A stretch of 64,000 nt of DNA from Pseudomonas sp. NC02 (GCF_002874965.1 NZ_CP025624.1:2170001-2234000), one strand, 5' to 3'; positions 41,889 through 51,093 are shown, counted from the stretch's first letter. Notes: a model not told the origin generated them from the sequence alone. A program made the numbers and translations.

Positions 41889-43562
41889 CTACAGGCCCCC
41901 GTTGGCCTCGCCAATCAGAATATCCTCGAAGAACGCCCCGACCGGTTGTGTGGGATGGCAGATCTGTATCTCCAGCACCCAGACCATCTCGCTCGGTACG
42001 ATCTCGACTTCAGCCAGCTTGTCCTGCCCGAACAGGGCATGGGGGAAGTCGGCGATGCGGTGTCCGGCCAGGTTGCGCTCAAGGCGCCAGCCCTTGGAGA
42101 GGGCGCTACCCTCAGCGAAGTCGTACAGCTCGCGCCCGGTCAGCCCGCGGTGCCAGGCATCGCGGGTCTCGTCGAACACTTCATGCAGGGCCTTCGTGCA
42201 AGCGTCATGCAACGGGTGCTCGCCGAAGACGAAGGTGTCGCCATAATCGCCTTCATAGCCATCCCACACCGGGCCAAGGTCCACCACGGCGATATCGGTG
42301 GGCCGCAGCTTGCGCAGCAGGTCGATGCCTTGGCGGGGTGTGCGGATGGTGTCTTCGCCAAAGCGAATATAGGTGGGATGCCAGGTGTGAGACGCGCCCA
42401 TGGCCTGCAATGTCTCGCTGGCCATTGCGAGGGCTTGCGCCGTGGTCATGCCGACTTTCAATTGATCGGCGATGGCGGCCAGGGCCCTGACCGTTTGCTC
42501 GCGGGCCGCGAGCATGCCGTCCAACGAGTAGCGCGGGCCGACTTTTTCCAGCACCGGGTGCCGCGTGTTGAGCGACTCCGCTGGCGTCAATGCACCGCTG
42601 GGGACGAAGGCTTCGGCGACAAAACGATGCGCCTGCGCACCTGCCGCCAGGCAGGCTTCGCGGGCCTGGTTGATCATCGTGCTATTGCCGCAGGCGTAGA
42701 TTTGGCTCTCGGCCCAGTCATGGGGCTGTGTCAACGCGACCTGCTGTACGCGGGCGTCTGCCGACAAAACCCGATGCCAGAGAAAGCGTGGATGGGCCTG
42801 GCTGGCCCGTTCGAGAAACTCGACGTCATAGAAGTCCGCCGGTGCCGAGTTACCCCAATACAGGGTGACCTCGGCCTGGCGGGCCAGGGCCGTCAGCAAC
42901 AAGGGCTTGATACCGGCATAACCGGTCCCGGTAGCGAACAGCACAACAGGGCGCTCATCGTCGTGTTGCCAGGTGCAGGCGCCCACGGGGCCTTCGAGTT
43001 TTACGGCATCGCCCACTTGCAGGGTCGGCAGGATGCGTTCGGAAAACAGGCCGCCGCTGACCTGGCGAATATGAAATACCAACCGGCCTTGATCCTGCGC
43101 GGGCAGATTGGCCACGGAGAAACAGCGGCTGTCGCCATCGTCGAGGCGAAACCTGAGGTACTGGCCGGCCCGGACTTCGAGTGGCTGGGCAGTCAGCAAC
43201 ACCAGCTCGACGATGTCGGCGCTCAACGCGCGTTTGCTGATCACCTGTGCGCTGGCTTCCAGCGCGGGCGTGTCCAGTGACCAGCCGGGGATTTCCACGC
43301 GCATGTCGCTGCAGGCATGGCTCTGGCACAGCAACATCTCGTCAGCCGCGAGCGGATAAGAAGGGGCAGGGGTGTCGGGTGTGCGCAGCTTTTCCCGGTG
43401 CTGGCCCGACACCACCTTGACCTTGCACGATCCGCAGGCGCCGCGCCGGCAGGAAAAGGGTACGGCGAGACCGCTGGCCAGCATGGCGTCGAGCAGCAAT
43501 TGATCGGCAGCTTCGAAGGATTTGCCCGAGGGCAACAATTCAACGACATGGCGGTTTTGCAT
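41889..43562 (-). CDS. fusion of [2Fe-2S]/FAD/NAD(P) reductase and M24-type metallohydrolase
   Basis: 557 residues in one open frame. The N-terminal plant-type ferredoxin has C38, C43, C46 and C79 (CRRGACGSC). The FAD domain carries RCFS at 146-149 and the NAD domain FATGTGYAGIKPL at about 209-221, ending near residue 322. After a short linker, an M24 pita-bread domain fills about 350-557, with metal ligands D428, D439 (DLGPVWDGYEGDYGDT), H501 (NLAGHR), E531 and E546. Each half is complete. ATG at 43562 follows GAGG. Neither family normally carries the other; the combined reaction is unknown. Divergent from a MocR gene. Confidence 0.9.
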   Translation of the reverse strand: MQNRHVVELLPSGKSFEAADQLLLDAMLASGLAVPFSCRRGACGSCKVKVVSGQHREKLRTPDTPAPSYPLAADEMLLCQSHACSDMRVEIPGWSLDTPALEASAQVISKRALSADIVELVLLTAQPLEVRAGQYLRFRLDDGDSRCFSVANLPAQDQGRLVFHIRQVSGGLFSERILPTLQVGDAVKLEGPVGACTWQHDDERPVVLFATGTGYAGIKPLLLTALARQAEVTLYWGNSAPADFYDVEFLERASQAHPRFLWHRVLSADARVQQVALTQPHDWAESQIYACGNSTMINQAREACLAAGAQAHRFVAEAFVPSGALTPAESLNTRHPVLEKVGPRYSLDGMLAAREQTVRALAAIADQLKVGMTTAQALAMASETLQAMGASHTWHPTYIRFGEDTIRTPRQGIDLLRKLRPTDIAVVDLGPVWDGYEGDYGDTFVFGEHPLHDACTKALHEVFDETRDAWHRGLTGRELYDFAEGSALSKGWRLERNLAGHRIADFPHALFGQDKLAEVEIVPSEMVWVLEIQICHPTQPVGAFFEDILIGEANGGL

Positions 43563-43639
43563 AAACACCTCGGGGCAATTGAGGCTCGATTGTTGCGGTA
43601 GACTAGGACCAGGAGAACCTCCAGTTTTGGATAATTCAT

Positions 43640-45139
43640 ATGGTCCAGCTTCGCAAATGGCGCCCGTTGCTCAAACTCGATGGGGCGCAGCCGCAGGCGT
43701 CCTACAGAAAGATCGTCGAGGGCCTGGTGAGTGCGATTGTCGAGGGCCGCCTGCGCCCCGGAGCGCTGTTGCCCGGCACGCGGGAGATGGCGCAACTGCT
43801 GGACGTCAACCGCAAGACGGTGATCCTTGCCTACGAGGAGGCGGTGACCAAGGGCTGGCTGGTCAGCCTTCAACGTCGCGGTACCTTCGTCAGTTCGCAG
43901 TTGGCGACAGGCGCCGTGCCGGCCACCCGCGCCCCGAAGTCGTTTGCCCCGGCATTGCGGGAGGTGCCTGCGGCGGCCTATTTCACCCCAGGCGAACAGG
44001 TGACAGCCCTGCAACACCGGCCCGGCGCGCTGTTTTTCGACAATGGCGCCTGTGACCATCGCTTGCTGCCGCAAGCCGTGCTGCACCGCTATTACCGCAA
44101 TGCCTTGCGCAACAGCTTTACCACCAACACCGTGCGCCATGGCAGCGAAGGCAGCGGCCAGTACCTGCGCAATGCCCTGGCCGAAATGTTGCGCCACAAT
44201 CGCGGCCTGACGGTCGGCGCGCCGCAGATTTGCCTGACCCAAGGCGTGCAGATGTCGCTGTACCTGACCGCCAGCGCGCTGCTCAAGCCCGGTGATGTGG
44301 TGGTGGTCGAACGCCTGAGTTACCCACCGGCCTGGGAGATTTTCCGCCAGTTGGGTGCGCAACTGGTCACCGTGGACCTGGACGACGAAGGTTGCCGGGT
44401 CGACCAGCTCGCCGAGCTGTGCCGCCTGCATAACGTACGGATGATGTACGTCACCCCCCATCACCAGTTTCCTACCACCGTCAGCCTGCGTGCCGGCCGT
44501 CGCCAGCAGCTCCTGGAACTGGCCCGGCTGCATGACTTCTGCATCATCGAGGAAGACTACGACCACGAGTATCACTTTGCCGGACGGCCCTATTTGCCCC
44601 TGGCCAGTGACAGCGCGCAGCGTCATGTGATCTACATCGGCTCGCTGTCCAAGTCCCTGGGCAGCACCTTCCGTTGCAGCTACATCGTTGCACCGTCGAA
44701 CCTCATCGAAGTGCTTGAGCGTACGGCGGCGGTGAGCCTGGGCCAGGGCGATGCCGTGATGCAGCGGATGCTCGCGGACCTGATCAATGATGGCGAATTG
44801 AAGAAGCACCTGCGGCGGGTGTCCAGGGAATACCGTCGGCGTCGGGAGACCCTGCTCAGTTGTTTGCTGGAAGCTTTTGGCGAGCAGATCTCTGTGCAGG
44901 AACCCGAAGGCGGGCTGGCGCTGTGGGTAAGGTTCGCCGACTCAATCGACGTCGACCGACTGGCCGAAAAAGCGCTGGAGCTGGACCTGGTGGTGCGCAG
45001 CGGTCGCCTGTTTTCACCGTTTGATCATCCTGAAAATGCCTTGCGCCTGGGCTTCGCCTCGCTCAATTCGGAGGAAATCCGCGTCGCTACGCAGCGTTTG
45101 GCTGAGGCTTCACGGGCGATTGGGGGCGCGGCTAAATAA
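43640..45139 (+). CDS. MocR-family regulator (GntR HTH fused to aminotransferase-like domain)
   Basis: 499 residues. N-terminal GntR winged helix (about 20-85, LLPGTREMAQLLDVNRKTVILAYEE), then a fold-type I aminotransferase-like domain. The PLP lysine is in YIGSLSKSLGSTFRCSY and the domain also has IIEEDYDHEYHF. Such proteins sense PLP or amino-acid-derived ligands. It is divergent from the reductase-M24 fusion gene, 77 bases apart, and 77 bases before a co-directional MFS gene, so both are plausible targets. Confidence 0.93.
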   Translation: MVQLRKWRPLLKLDGAQPQASYRKIVEGLVSAIVEGRLRPGALLPGTREMAQLLDVNRKTVILAYEEAVTKGWLVSLQRRGTFVSSQLATGAVPATRAPKSFAPALREVPAAAYFTPGEQVTALQHRPGALFFDNGACDHRLLPQAVLHRYYRNALRNSFTTNTVRHGSEGSGQYLRNALAEMLRHNRGLTVGAPQICLTQGVQMSLYLTASALLKPGDVVVVERLSYPPAWEIFRQLGAQLVTVDLDDEGCRVDQLAELCRLHNVRMMYVTPHHQFPTTVSLRAGRRQQLLELARLHDFCIIEEDYDHEYHFAGRPYLPLASDSAQRHVIYIGSLSKSLGSTFRCSYIVAPSNLIEVLERTAAVSLGQGDAVMQRMLADLINDGELKKHLRRVSREYRRRRETLLSCLLEAFGEQISVQEPEGGLALWVRFADSIDVDRLAEKALELDLVVRSGRLFSPFDHPENALRLGFASLNSEEIRVATQRLAEASRAIGGAAK

Positions 45140-45216
45140 TTAAGCCGGCTCAAAGGTGGATGTGTAAGGATATGTTACTTAGCCTTTGATACTGCCAATA
45201 ACAGGAACCGACGCTG

Positions 45217-46422
45217 ATGCTCGCTGCCTTCAGACACTACCCGTTTTCGGTCAATCTGCTGCTGTCGTCTGCGTTGTTCCTGACCCTGGGGCGCGCCATT
45301 ACCCTGCCGTATATGGTGATTTATCTGTCATCCAACTTCACGTTGGGCATCAGCGAAATCGGCCTGGTGGTGGGCGGTGCAATGCTCGTCGGTTCGTTGC
45401 TGAGCCTTTACGGCGGCTACCTGACTGACAAAATCTCCAGCTACCGATTGATCCTCAGCTTCACGGGGTTTTTCACCGTCGGCTTCATCGGCATGTGCGT
45501 CACGTCGCACCTGTGGCTGTTTTTCCTGTTTCTGGTGTCGTTCAACTTCGCCTATTCAGTGATCGATATCGTGGTCAAGGCCGCGTTTGGCAAACTGCTG
45601 CCGGAAGCCGAACGCGGCAAAGTGTTTTCGGTGCGCTACACCCTGATCAACATTGGTTACGCAGTGGGGCCGTTCATTGGCGCCGGGCTCGCGCACATGG
45701 ATATGAAACTGCCGTTCCTGGTGTCGGCGATCCTGGGCATGGGCTTCTTCCTCACCTATTGGGTGTGGGGCGACAGGAGCCTCAGCTCCGCCGACCCGGC
45801 CAATGCCCCGGTGTCGTTCGTCGCGGTGGGGCGCATTCTGCTCAAGGACTATCGCCTGGTCTGCTTCACGGTGGGCGGCGCGTTGAGCGCCGTGGCGTTC
45901 GGCCAGTTCACCGGCTACATCTCGCAATACCTGGTGACCACAAGCACGCCGGAATTTACCTACCGGGTCATCAGCTCGGTGGTGGCGGTCAATGCGACCG
46001 TGGTGATCTGCCTGCAGTACATCGTGGGCAAGCGCATTACCAACGAGCATCTGAATCAATGGCTGACGGCGGGCTTCAGCCTGTTTCTGCTGGGCGTCGT
46101 CGGTTTTGCGCTGTCCACCACCGTGCTGCATTGGGCGTTGGCCGTGGCGATATTCACCGTGGGCGAAATCATCGTGTTCCCGGCCGAGTACATGTTTATC
46201 GACCGCATCGCACCGGAGCACCTGCGCGGCATGTATTACGGCGCGCAAAACCTGTCCAGCCTCGGCGGTGCGCTGGGGCCGGTGCTGTGCGGGTTTGCCC
46301 TGGCAACGCAGTCGGCGCATTTCATGTTCTATATGCTCGCGGCGTTTATCGTGGCGGGTGGGTGCTTCTATCTGATGGGGGCTTCCTATTCCAAACGCTA
46401 CGACACTGGACGCGGGGAGTGA
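45217..46422 (+). CDS. MFS transporter (MdtH-like)
   Basis: 401 residues, twelve helices. Motif A GGYLTDKISSYRLIL and the TM4-5 segment FGKLLPEAERGKVFSVRYTLINIGYAVGP resemble the MdtH/YfcJ-type exporters. ATG follows AGGAA. Same direction as the MocR gene 77 bases upstream. The three genes (fusion enzyme, MocR, MFS) look like one catabolic or resistance module. Direction of transport is not readable. Confidence 0.9.
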   Translation: MLAAFRHYPFSVNLLLSSALFLTLGRAITLPYMVIYLSSNFTLGISEIGLVVGGAMLVGSLLSLYGGYLTDKISSYRLILSFTGFFTVGFIGMCVTSHLWLFFLFLVSFNFAYSVIDIVVKAAFGKLLPEAERGKVFSVRYTLINIGYAVGPFIGAGLAHMDMKLPFLVSAILGMGFFLTYWVWGDRSLSSADPANAPVSFVAVGRILLKDYRLVCFTVGGALSAVAFGQFTGYISQYLVTTSTPEFTYRVISSVVAVNATVVICLQYIVGKRITNEHLNQWLTAGFSLFLLGVVGFALSTTVLHWALAVAIFTVGEIIVFPAEYMFIDRIAPEHLRGMYYGAQNLSSLGGALGPVLCGFALATQSAHFMFYMLAAFIVAGGCFYLMGASYSKRYDTGRGE

Positions 46423-46475
46423 GTGCTTTACCTATCCTCCACGCCTGCCCAGGTGAGTAAGCCAAACTCAGGTGT

Positions 46476-46928
46476 TCATGGCGGCCCCTTCAAAAAACGC
46501 CGCGCATGATCCGGATCCGGCAACAGGCAGGTGTCGTATTTCCCGAAGAGCCGATAGCGATTACGCGCGATGCGATCATAAGCCCAATCCCGAAGGAAGC
46601 GCGGGATGGCGCGCAGCACCAGCAACGGGCGCCAGCGGGCAGGCAGTTGCGCAATGATTTCGAACACCGCCTCCGAACGCTCCCAGTAATGCCTGTCGCG
46701 GATCACTGCGAGGGTGTCGAACTGATCCAGCGGCAACCCGGCCCAGGCTAATAGCGCCTGACCTTCGGGCGACTGAACGGCCGCCAAGCGCACATGTCGG
46801 TCGTGGTCGTGGCGAATCAGGAACCTCGCCCAGCCGTTGCACAGCTTGCACACACCGTCGAACAGCACCACGGTTTCGCCGGGCTTGAGGAGTGGTGCGG
46901 GAGTAGGCCGGGTGTGGGAGGCGGGCAT
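46476..46928 (-). CDS. DCC-family thiol-disulfide oxidoreductase (DUF393)
   Basis: 150 residues. VVLFDGVCKLCNGWARFLIRHD at about 20-41 carries the DCC motif (DGVCxxC) of a thioredoxin-like redox protein, and AIPRFLRDWAYDRIARNRYRLFGK ends it. Last gene of an operon with a racemase-like and an MHS transporter gene; the start lies 24 bases after the previous stop. Function may be cysteine-redox repair; not established. Confidence 0.9.
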   Translation of the reverse strand: MPASHTRPTPAPLLKPGETVVLFDGVCKLCNGWARFLIRHDHDRHVRLAAVQSPEGQALLAWAGLPLDQFDTLAVIRDRHYWERSEAVFEIIAQLPARWRPLLVLRAIPRFLRDWAYDRIARNRYRLFGKYDTCLLPDPDHARRFLKGPP

Positions 46929-46952
46929 CAGCGTGGGTCCAGTCGGGCCGGG

Positions 46953-47612
46953 TTAGCCTGGATCATACCCGCGTTCGGCACGACTCAGCGCTGCCCGCAG
47001 CCCCGTCGATGCACTGGTGAGTGGAGCAGGGCCCGTCGTTACAAGCGAAGAGGCTTCGCTCATGGACGCTTGCGCCAGTGCCACGATAGACGCGCCATCC
47101 CCATAGGCACGGTCCGCAGCCTTGGCGATGGTCGCGAGATAGCCGTGCAGGTCGCCCGCCTTGAACATCGCCCACGCCCCCGGAACCAGTTGCACCTCCA
47201 CCGACGCCCCGGTGTGCTGTGCCATCTGGTAAAACAAGCGAGCAGTCGGCTCGAGTGTGGTTTCGACAGCGCACAACACCACCACCTTCCCGCCAGCTTG
47301 AACCGCCGCGAATGCCAGCGCTTCATCTGCCCGCAAAATCGGCACCGGGGTGTGAGTACCGGCAAGTTCAACCACCGGGCCCAGGGTCGAACAGGTGAGC
47401 ACCACTGCATCGCAGTGCTGAGCCAGGGCAACCAGCGCCAGCTGCGTTTCCTCGGCTATGCCTGCGGTCAGCTTACCCGCGCATTCAACCGCTGCCAGAA
47501 GATCGGCCCGGACTGCATGGTGCAAAACCCGTGACCTGATCCCCAGCGCTGCTGCGGCAGCGTCAAACACGGCAATGTTGCTCTCGGCGGTATGCAGGCA
47601 GGTAATACGCAT
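46953..47612 (-). CDS. Asp/Glu/hydantoin racemase-fold protein with one active-site Cys
   Basis: 219 residues. First catalytic Cys is C74 in VVLTCSTLGPV. At the second Cys site of racemases (motif LGCTH) the sequence reads VALAQASM (about 178-184) with no Cys. Two-base racemisation is therefore unlikely; a decarboxylase- or isomerase-like role, or a one-sided reaction, is possible. N-terminus MRITCLHTAESNIAVFD. It lies between an MHS transporter and a DCC protein gene, so it probably acts on an imported acid or amide. Confidence 0.84.
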   Translation of the reverse strand: MRITCLHTAESNIAVFDAAAAALGIRSRVLHHAVRADLLAAVECAGKLTAGIAEETQLALVALAQHCDAVVLTCSTLGPVVELAGTHTPVPILRADEALAFAAVQAGGKVVVLCAVETTLEPTARLFYQMAQHTGASVEVQLVPGAWAMFKAGDLHGYLATIAKAADRAYGDGASIVALAQASMSEASSLVTTGPAPLTSASTGLRAALSRAERGYDPG

Positions 47613-47649
47613 CGCTCAGGTCTCCGGCACTTTTGAACACCCGCCGACT

Positions 47650-48987
47650 TTAACGCGACAACACCGGCGCCGCGCCTTTTTCCTCCGCGCCCACCTCATG
47701 CAGCGAGATCCGCGACGTCTCCGGCAACGCCAACCCGCCCGCCAACGCCAGCACCGCCACCGCAATCAGATAAAACGCCGGCGACAGGTTGCTGCCGGTG
47801 GTACTGATCAACCACGTCGCCACCAACGGCGCCGTACCGCCAAAGATCGTGTACGCCATGTTGTAGGTAATCGCCGAAGCCGTATACCGAGTGCGTGTCG
47901 GAAAGGTCTCCGACAACAACGCCGCCGTCACCACCCCACACAGCACCGCGCCCACCGCCAGCAACATCACCCCTACCACCGACGCCGCGAACGACCCGGA
48001 ACTGGCCATCAGGAACGACGGGTACACCACCACAATCAACAACACACACGCCGTCATCACCGTGACCCGACGCCCCACCCGATCCGAATACAACCCCGCC
48101 AGCGGGCAGATCGCCGCCGCGAAAATCAGCGCAATCAGCGACACCAGCAACGCCACCGCCCGACTCAAGCCACCCGCCACCTGCAGATACGTCGCGAAGT
48201 AGGTGGTGAACATATAGAACGACAACGCCGTGAGCGACACAAAAGCGCCCAGGCAACAGATCGCCGCACCATGGTTGCGCAAGGTTTCCTTGAGGGGAGA
48301 GTGCGCTACCGCGTGCTCCTGCTTCACCGCCTGGAAGGCCGGCGTCTCATCCAGCTTCCAGCGCAGGTAAAGCCCCACCAGCCCCAGCGGCGCAGCGATC
48401 AGGAACGGCAAGCGCCAGCCCCAGCTGCCCATTGCCTCGGCGGACAGCGAAGCCTCCAGGGCGTACGCCACCACGGCCGCCGCAGCGAACGCAGAAAACG
48501 TCGACACCGGCACAAAACTGCCATACCAGGCGCGCTTGTCACTGGGCGCGTGCTCCATCAGATAGGCACAGGCCCCGGCGTATTCGCCCCCGGCGGAAAA
48601 ACCCTGGGCGCAGCGAATCAACGACAACAGAATCGGCGCCGCCACGCCGATGGCGGCGTAGGTGGGCAGCAGGCCGATCAGCGTGGTGGCGCCCGCCATC
48701 AGCAAAATCGTCATGGCCAGCGTGCGTTTGCGCCCGATCCGGTCGCCGAGCATGCCAAAGAAAATCCCGCCCAGGGGCCGGAAGGCGAAGGCCACCGCGA
48801 ACACCGCAAAGGTCTTGAGCAACGCCGCGCTGGCGTCACCGCTGGGGAAGAATTGCTGGGCGATGGTGGTGGCGAGAAAACCGTAGACGGCGAAGTCGAA
48901 CCACTCCACGAAGTTACCGATACCGGCGGCGATGATCACTCTGCGCAGGGTTTGGGGGCTGACCTGGTCGGTGGATGGGCTCGTCAT
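47650..48987 (-). CDS. MHS-family MFS transporter (KgtP/ShiA-like)
   Basis: 445 residues. Opening RVIIAAGIGNFVEWFDFAVYGFLATTIAQQFF and motifs GMLGDRIGRKRTLA, FSAGGEYAGACAYLMEHAPSDKRA and WRLPFLIAAPLGLVGLYLRWKLDETPAF define a metabolite:H+ symporter that imports organic acids, betaines or aromatic acids. It lacks the C-terminal coiled coil seen in the ProP gene at 25483. First gene of an operon with the racemase-like gene, 37 bases apart. Confidence 0.92.
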   Translation of the reverse strand: MTSPSTDQVSPQTLRRVIIAAGIGNFVEWFDFAVYGFLATTIAQQFFPSGDASAALLKTFAVFAVAFAFRPLGGIFFGMLGDRIGRKRTLAMTILLMAGATTLIGLLPTYAAIGVAAPILLSLIRCAQGFSAGGEYAGACAYLMEHAPSDKRAWYGSFVPVSTFSAFAAAAVVAYALEASLSAEAMGSWGWRLPFLIAAPLGLVGLYLRWKLDETPAFQAVKQEHAVAHSPLKETLRNHGAAICCLGAFVSLTALSFYMFTTYFATYLQVAGGLSRAVALLVSLIALIFAAAICPLAGLYSDRVGRRVTVMTACVLLIVVVYPSFLMASSGSFAASVVGVMLLAVGAVLCGVVTAALLSETFPTRTRYTASAITYNMAYTIFGGTAPLVATWLISTTGSNLSPAFYLIAVAVLALAGGLALPETSRISLHEVGAEEKGAAPVLSR

Positions 48988-49174
48988 GGGGGAAGGCCTC
49001 GGCGGTGGTAAGGGGATGCTTGATTATCGGGGGCGGGGATTGGGCGGCGGGGCTCAAAAGAGTCGTCCGCGTAGTCAGTAGCGACTGGGTGGGAGTGATG
49101 CAGGCAGGATTTGGGCCAGGTAAGGCGGGGAGCTATCCAGGGAGGGGGTGGGTGATTTCTACGCAAGGACCACA

Positions 49175-49224
49175 ACGGAAAAGGGGGCATTTATTAGATC
49201 AAAAATAAATGCCTCCTTTTCCGT
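49175..49224. repeat. 21-base-pair hairpin ACGGAAAAGGGGGCATTTATT / AATAAATGCCTCCTTTTCCGT
   Basis: Arms 49175-49195 and 49204-49224 are reverse complements with one G-T wobble, loop 8 bases. Too long for an ordinary terminator; looks like a folded mobile-element remnant or small regulatory hairpin. Confidence 0.7.
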
Positions 49225-49254
49225 CCCGTATTGAGACCTACGCGACCTGAGAGG

Positions 49255-49275
49255 AATAGGGGTCTGACTCCTATT
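49255..49275. repeat. short palindrome AATAGGGGTCTGACTCCTATT
   Basis: Near-perfect 21-base palindrome. Its arms are related to the hairpin repeats at 51094-51140 and 51514-51560 (AATAGGGGTC..., ...TGACCCCTATT). Together the three flank the ABC exporter gene. Confidence 0.6.
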
Positions 49276-49307
49276 TCATTCTTAGCGTACAAAGCCGTTT
49301 CAGTAAC

Positions 49308-51023
49308 TTAATGCCCTGAAACCGGCTCTTCCTCCTGAACTTTGCGTATGACGTTGGAGACCGACTCCAGAGCCACCAGGTCTTGCCACTTGCCATCTGC
49401 AACGATTCTGCCCGTGTCGAAGACGATGACTCGATCAAAGTGATTGAGCACAGTGAAATCGTGGGTTACACAGATTAGACTTTTATCGGCAAAGCAGGTG
49501 AAGAGTGCATCCCAGATTAACGAGGCGCCCTGAGGATCAACGGATGAGGTCGGCTCATCGAATATGTTGAAATTCCCAGGTCGTAGCAGCACGCGTAGAA
49601 GCGAAAGCTTTTTTGCTTCGCCACCGGAAATACTGGTCGCGTCTTGATTTATCGTTCGAACAGGCAATTCGTCAAACAGGTGCTGGATATTGAGCTGCGC
49701 CGCGACGCTGCTAAATGTCGAGTTGAACGAGCCATGAAAAAAAACAGCGTCTGCCAGGTTGCCTGATAAAAACTTCGGAGTTTGGGGGCAATACCGAATG
49801 AGCCGAAAATGTTCCTCTTCAGCGATTGACTCTAGCGCGGTCTGCCCTATCCGGACGGTGAGCCCGGAACGCTGCTTCACGCCCACGAGCAGTTCCACAA
49901 AGGTTGATTTTCCGGAGCCACTTGCCCCAACGACGGCAAGATGCTCACCGGGGCGCACTTCGATGGCCTGTTGAATGACTAATGAAACTCCCTCGGCGAT
50001 CAGTGCAGTGGAGGCGGGGTAAATCAAGCTGTCAGAATCCAAGGGCAAGCTCTCGGCCTTACCCTTGAAGCTTTGCTCGCGCAGAATCGATCGAAACTTG
50101 GCGTAGTCCGAAGAGAATTGATCGGCGAAACGATAGACCTCTCCGATGCTGAACACCGTGTTGAAAAACATCGTGGATAAGGTAAACAAGACGACAAAGT
50201 CGCCGACCGTCAGTTCGGACGCCGAAGCCTGTCTTACAAAGATGCCGTACCCGATCACTGTGCTGCTGGTCAGGGTTAAGAAAAGTGCCCTTGACGCCCC
50301 TAGTACCGCAGCGGAATATCCGACTTTTGTGGCGGCATCCGCGTACTGGTAAAACGTATCGAACAGGGGTTTCAGCCCCGATTCCTGGGCCCGCTCCAGC
50401 CTTATCTGTTTACCCGCCTGAATCGTGTTTGCAAATACTCCCGCCTGTTCATCTTCGGCGTCATTGACCGCATCGATATGAGCGCGGCGCCACGTGATCA
50501 AGTAGTGGGTCAATGCCAGGTAGACGCCGGAAAGTGCAAGCACAAGCGCCAGGAACACAATATTCGCAATCCATACCAGCCACGCCGAAATCACGATGAA
50601 CTCGATGCAAAGCGGCAAAATAGTGATCAGCGCGTAGTTAAGAATTCGCTCGCTGGCTTGTATGCCGCGTTCAATCGATTTGAGCATCTTGCCGATATTG
50701 ATCGATGAGAACAGGTCGAAGTGCTTGGTGAATATCTCGCGAACCCATCGAATCGAAACATCGCTGAGCCCTTTTTGAATAAAACGGGTCAAGTAGTACC
50801 CCTGAATAGGGATAAGAATAACGTTAATAACGCCGACGCAGATAAACCCCAACAGATACAAGGCCGTCTCTGAATCCAAGGTGTGCTGGGTAAAGGTATC
50901 TACTACGCGCCCGATGATAATCGCCGGCATTATGGTTGCCACTTTGGATAGGATGACAATAACCATCACCAGCCAGAACAGCCTCTTATGGCGGTAAAGT
51001 GCGTGTTTAAAATCCTCAAGCAT
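49308..51023 (-). CDS. ABC exporter, fused membrane and ATPase domains
   Basis: 571 residues, half-size exporter that must dimerise. Membrane domain about 1-310 with six helices. ATPase: Walker A GASGSGKS 366-373, Q-loop CPQTP near 412-416, signature SISGGEAKKLS (464-474, where most transporters have LSGGQ), Walker B FNIFDE 485-490 and H-loop VTHDF. ATG follows GAGGAGG. No accessory or substrate gene is next to it. AT-richer than its flanks and bracketed by repeats, so probably acquired. Exported substrate unknown. Confidence 0.9.
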   Translation of the reverse strand: MLEDFKHALYRHKRLFWLVMVIVILSKVATIMPAIIIGRVVDTFTQHTLDSETALYLLGFICVGVINVILIPIQGYYLTRFIQKGLSDVSIRWVREIFTKHFDLFSSINIGKMLKSIERGIQASERILNYALITILPLCIEFIVISAWLVWIANIVFLALVLALSGVYLALTHYLITWRRAHIDAVNDAEDEQAGVFANTIQAGKQIRLERAQESGLKPLFDTFYQYADAATKVGYSAAVLGASRALFLTLTSSTVIGYGIFVRQASASELTVGDFVVLFTLSTMFFNTVFSIGEVYRFADQFSSDYAKFRSILREQSFKGKAESLPLDSDSLIYPASTALIAEGVSLVIQQAIEVRPGEHLAVVGASGSGKSTFVELLVGVKQRSGLTVRIGQTALESIAEEEHFRLIRYCPQTPKFLSGNLADAVFFHGSFNSTFSSVAAQLNIQHLFDELPVRTINQDATSISGGEAKKLSLLRVLLRPGNFNIFDEPTSSVDPQGASLIWDALFTCFADKSLICVTHDFTVLNHFDRVIVFDTGRIVADGKWQDLVALESVSNVIRKVQEEEPVSGH

Positions 51024-51093
51024 GACCCGCCTCCTCAGTTGCTCTCGTTAATTGTGTTCAAGCAAAACGTTGTTGGGTACCACGAGAGAAAAG

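Larger units (their letters stand above)
48988..49307. other. 320-base gap between MHS gene and ABC gene
   Basis: First 180 bases show no coding signal. Then a long hairpin (49175-49224) and a short palindrome (49255-49275). Base composition shifts here from GC-rich to AT-richer, marking the left side of an accessory islet. Confidence 0.6.

Noticed and set aside
41889..43562. Frameshift joining two separate genes
   Set aside because: The frame is continuous, no start codon with ribosome site lies at the junction, and both domains are complete with a short linker, so a true fusion is the simpler reading.
47458..49011. 517-codon plus-strand frame across racemase and MHS genes
   Set aside because: R/H/Q-rich shadow spanning two real minus-strand genes.
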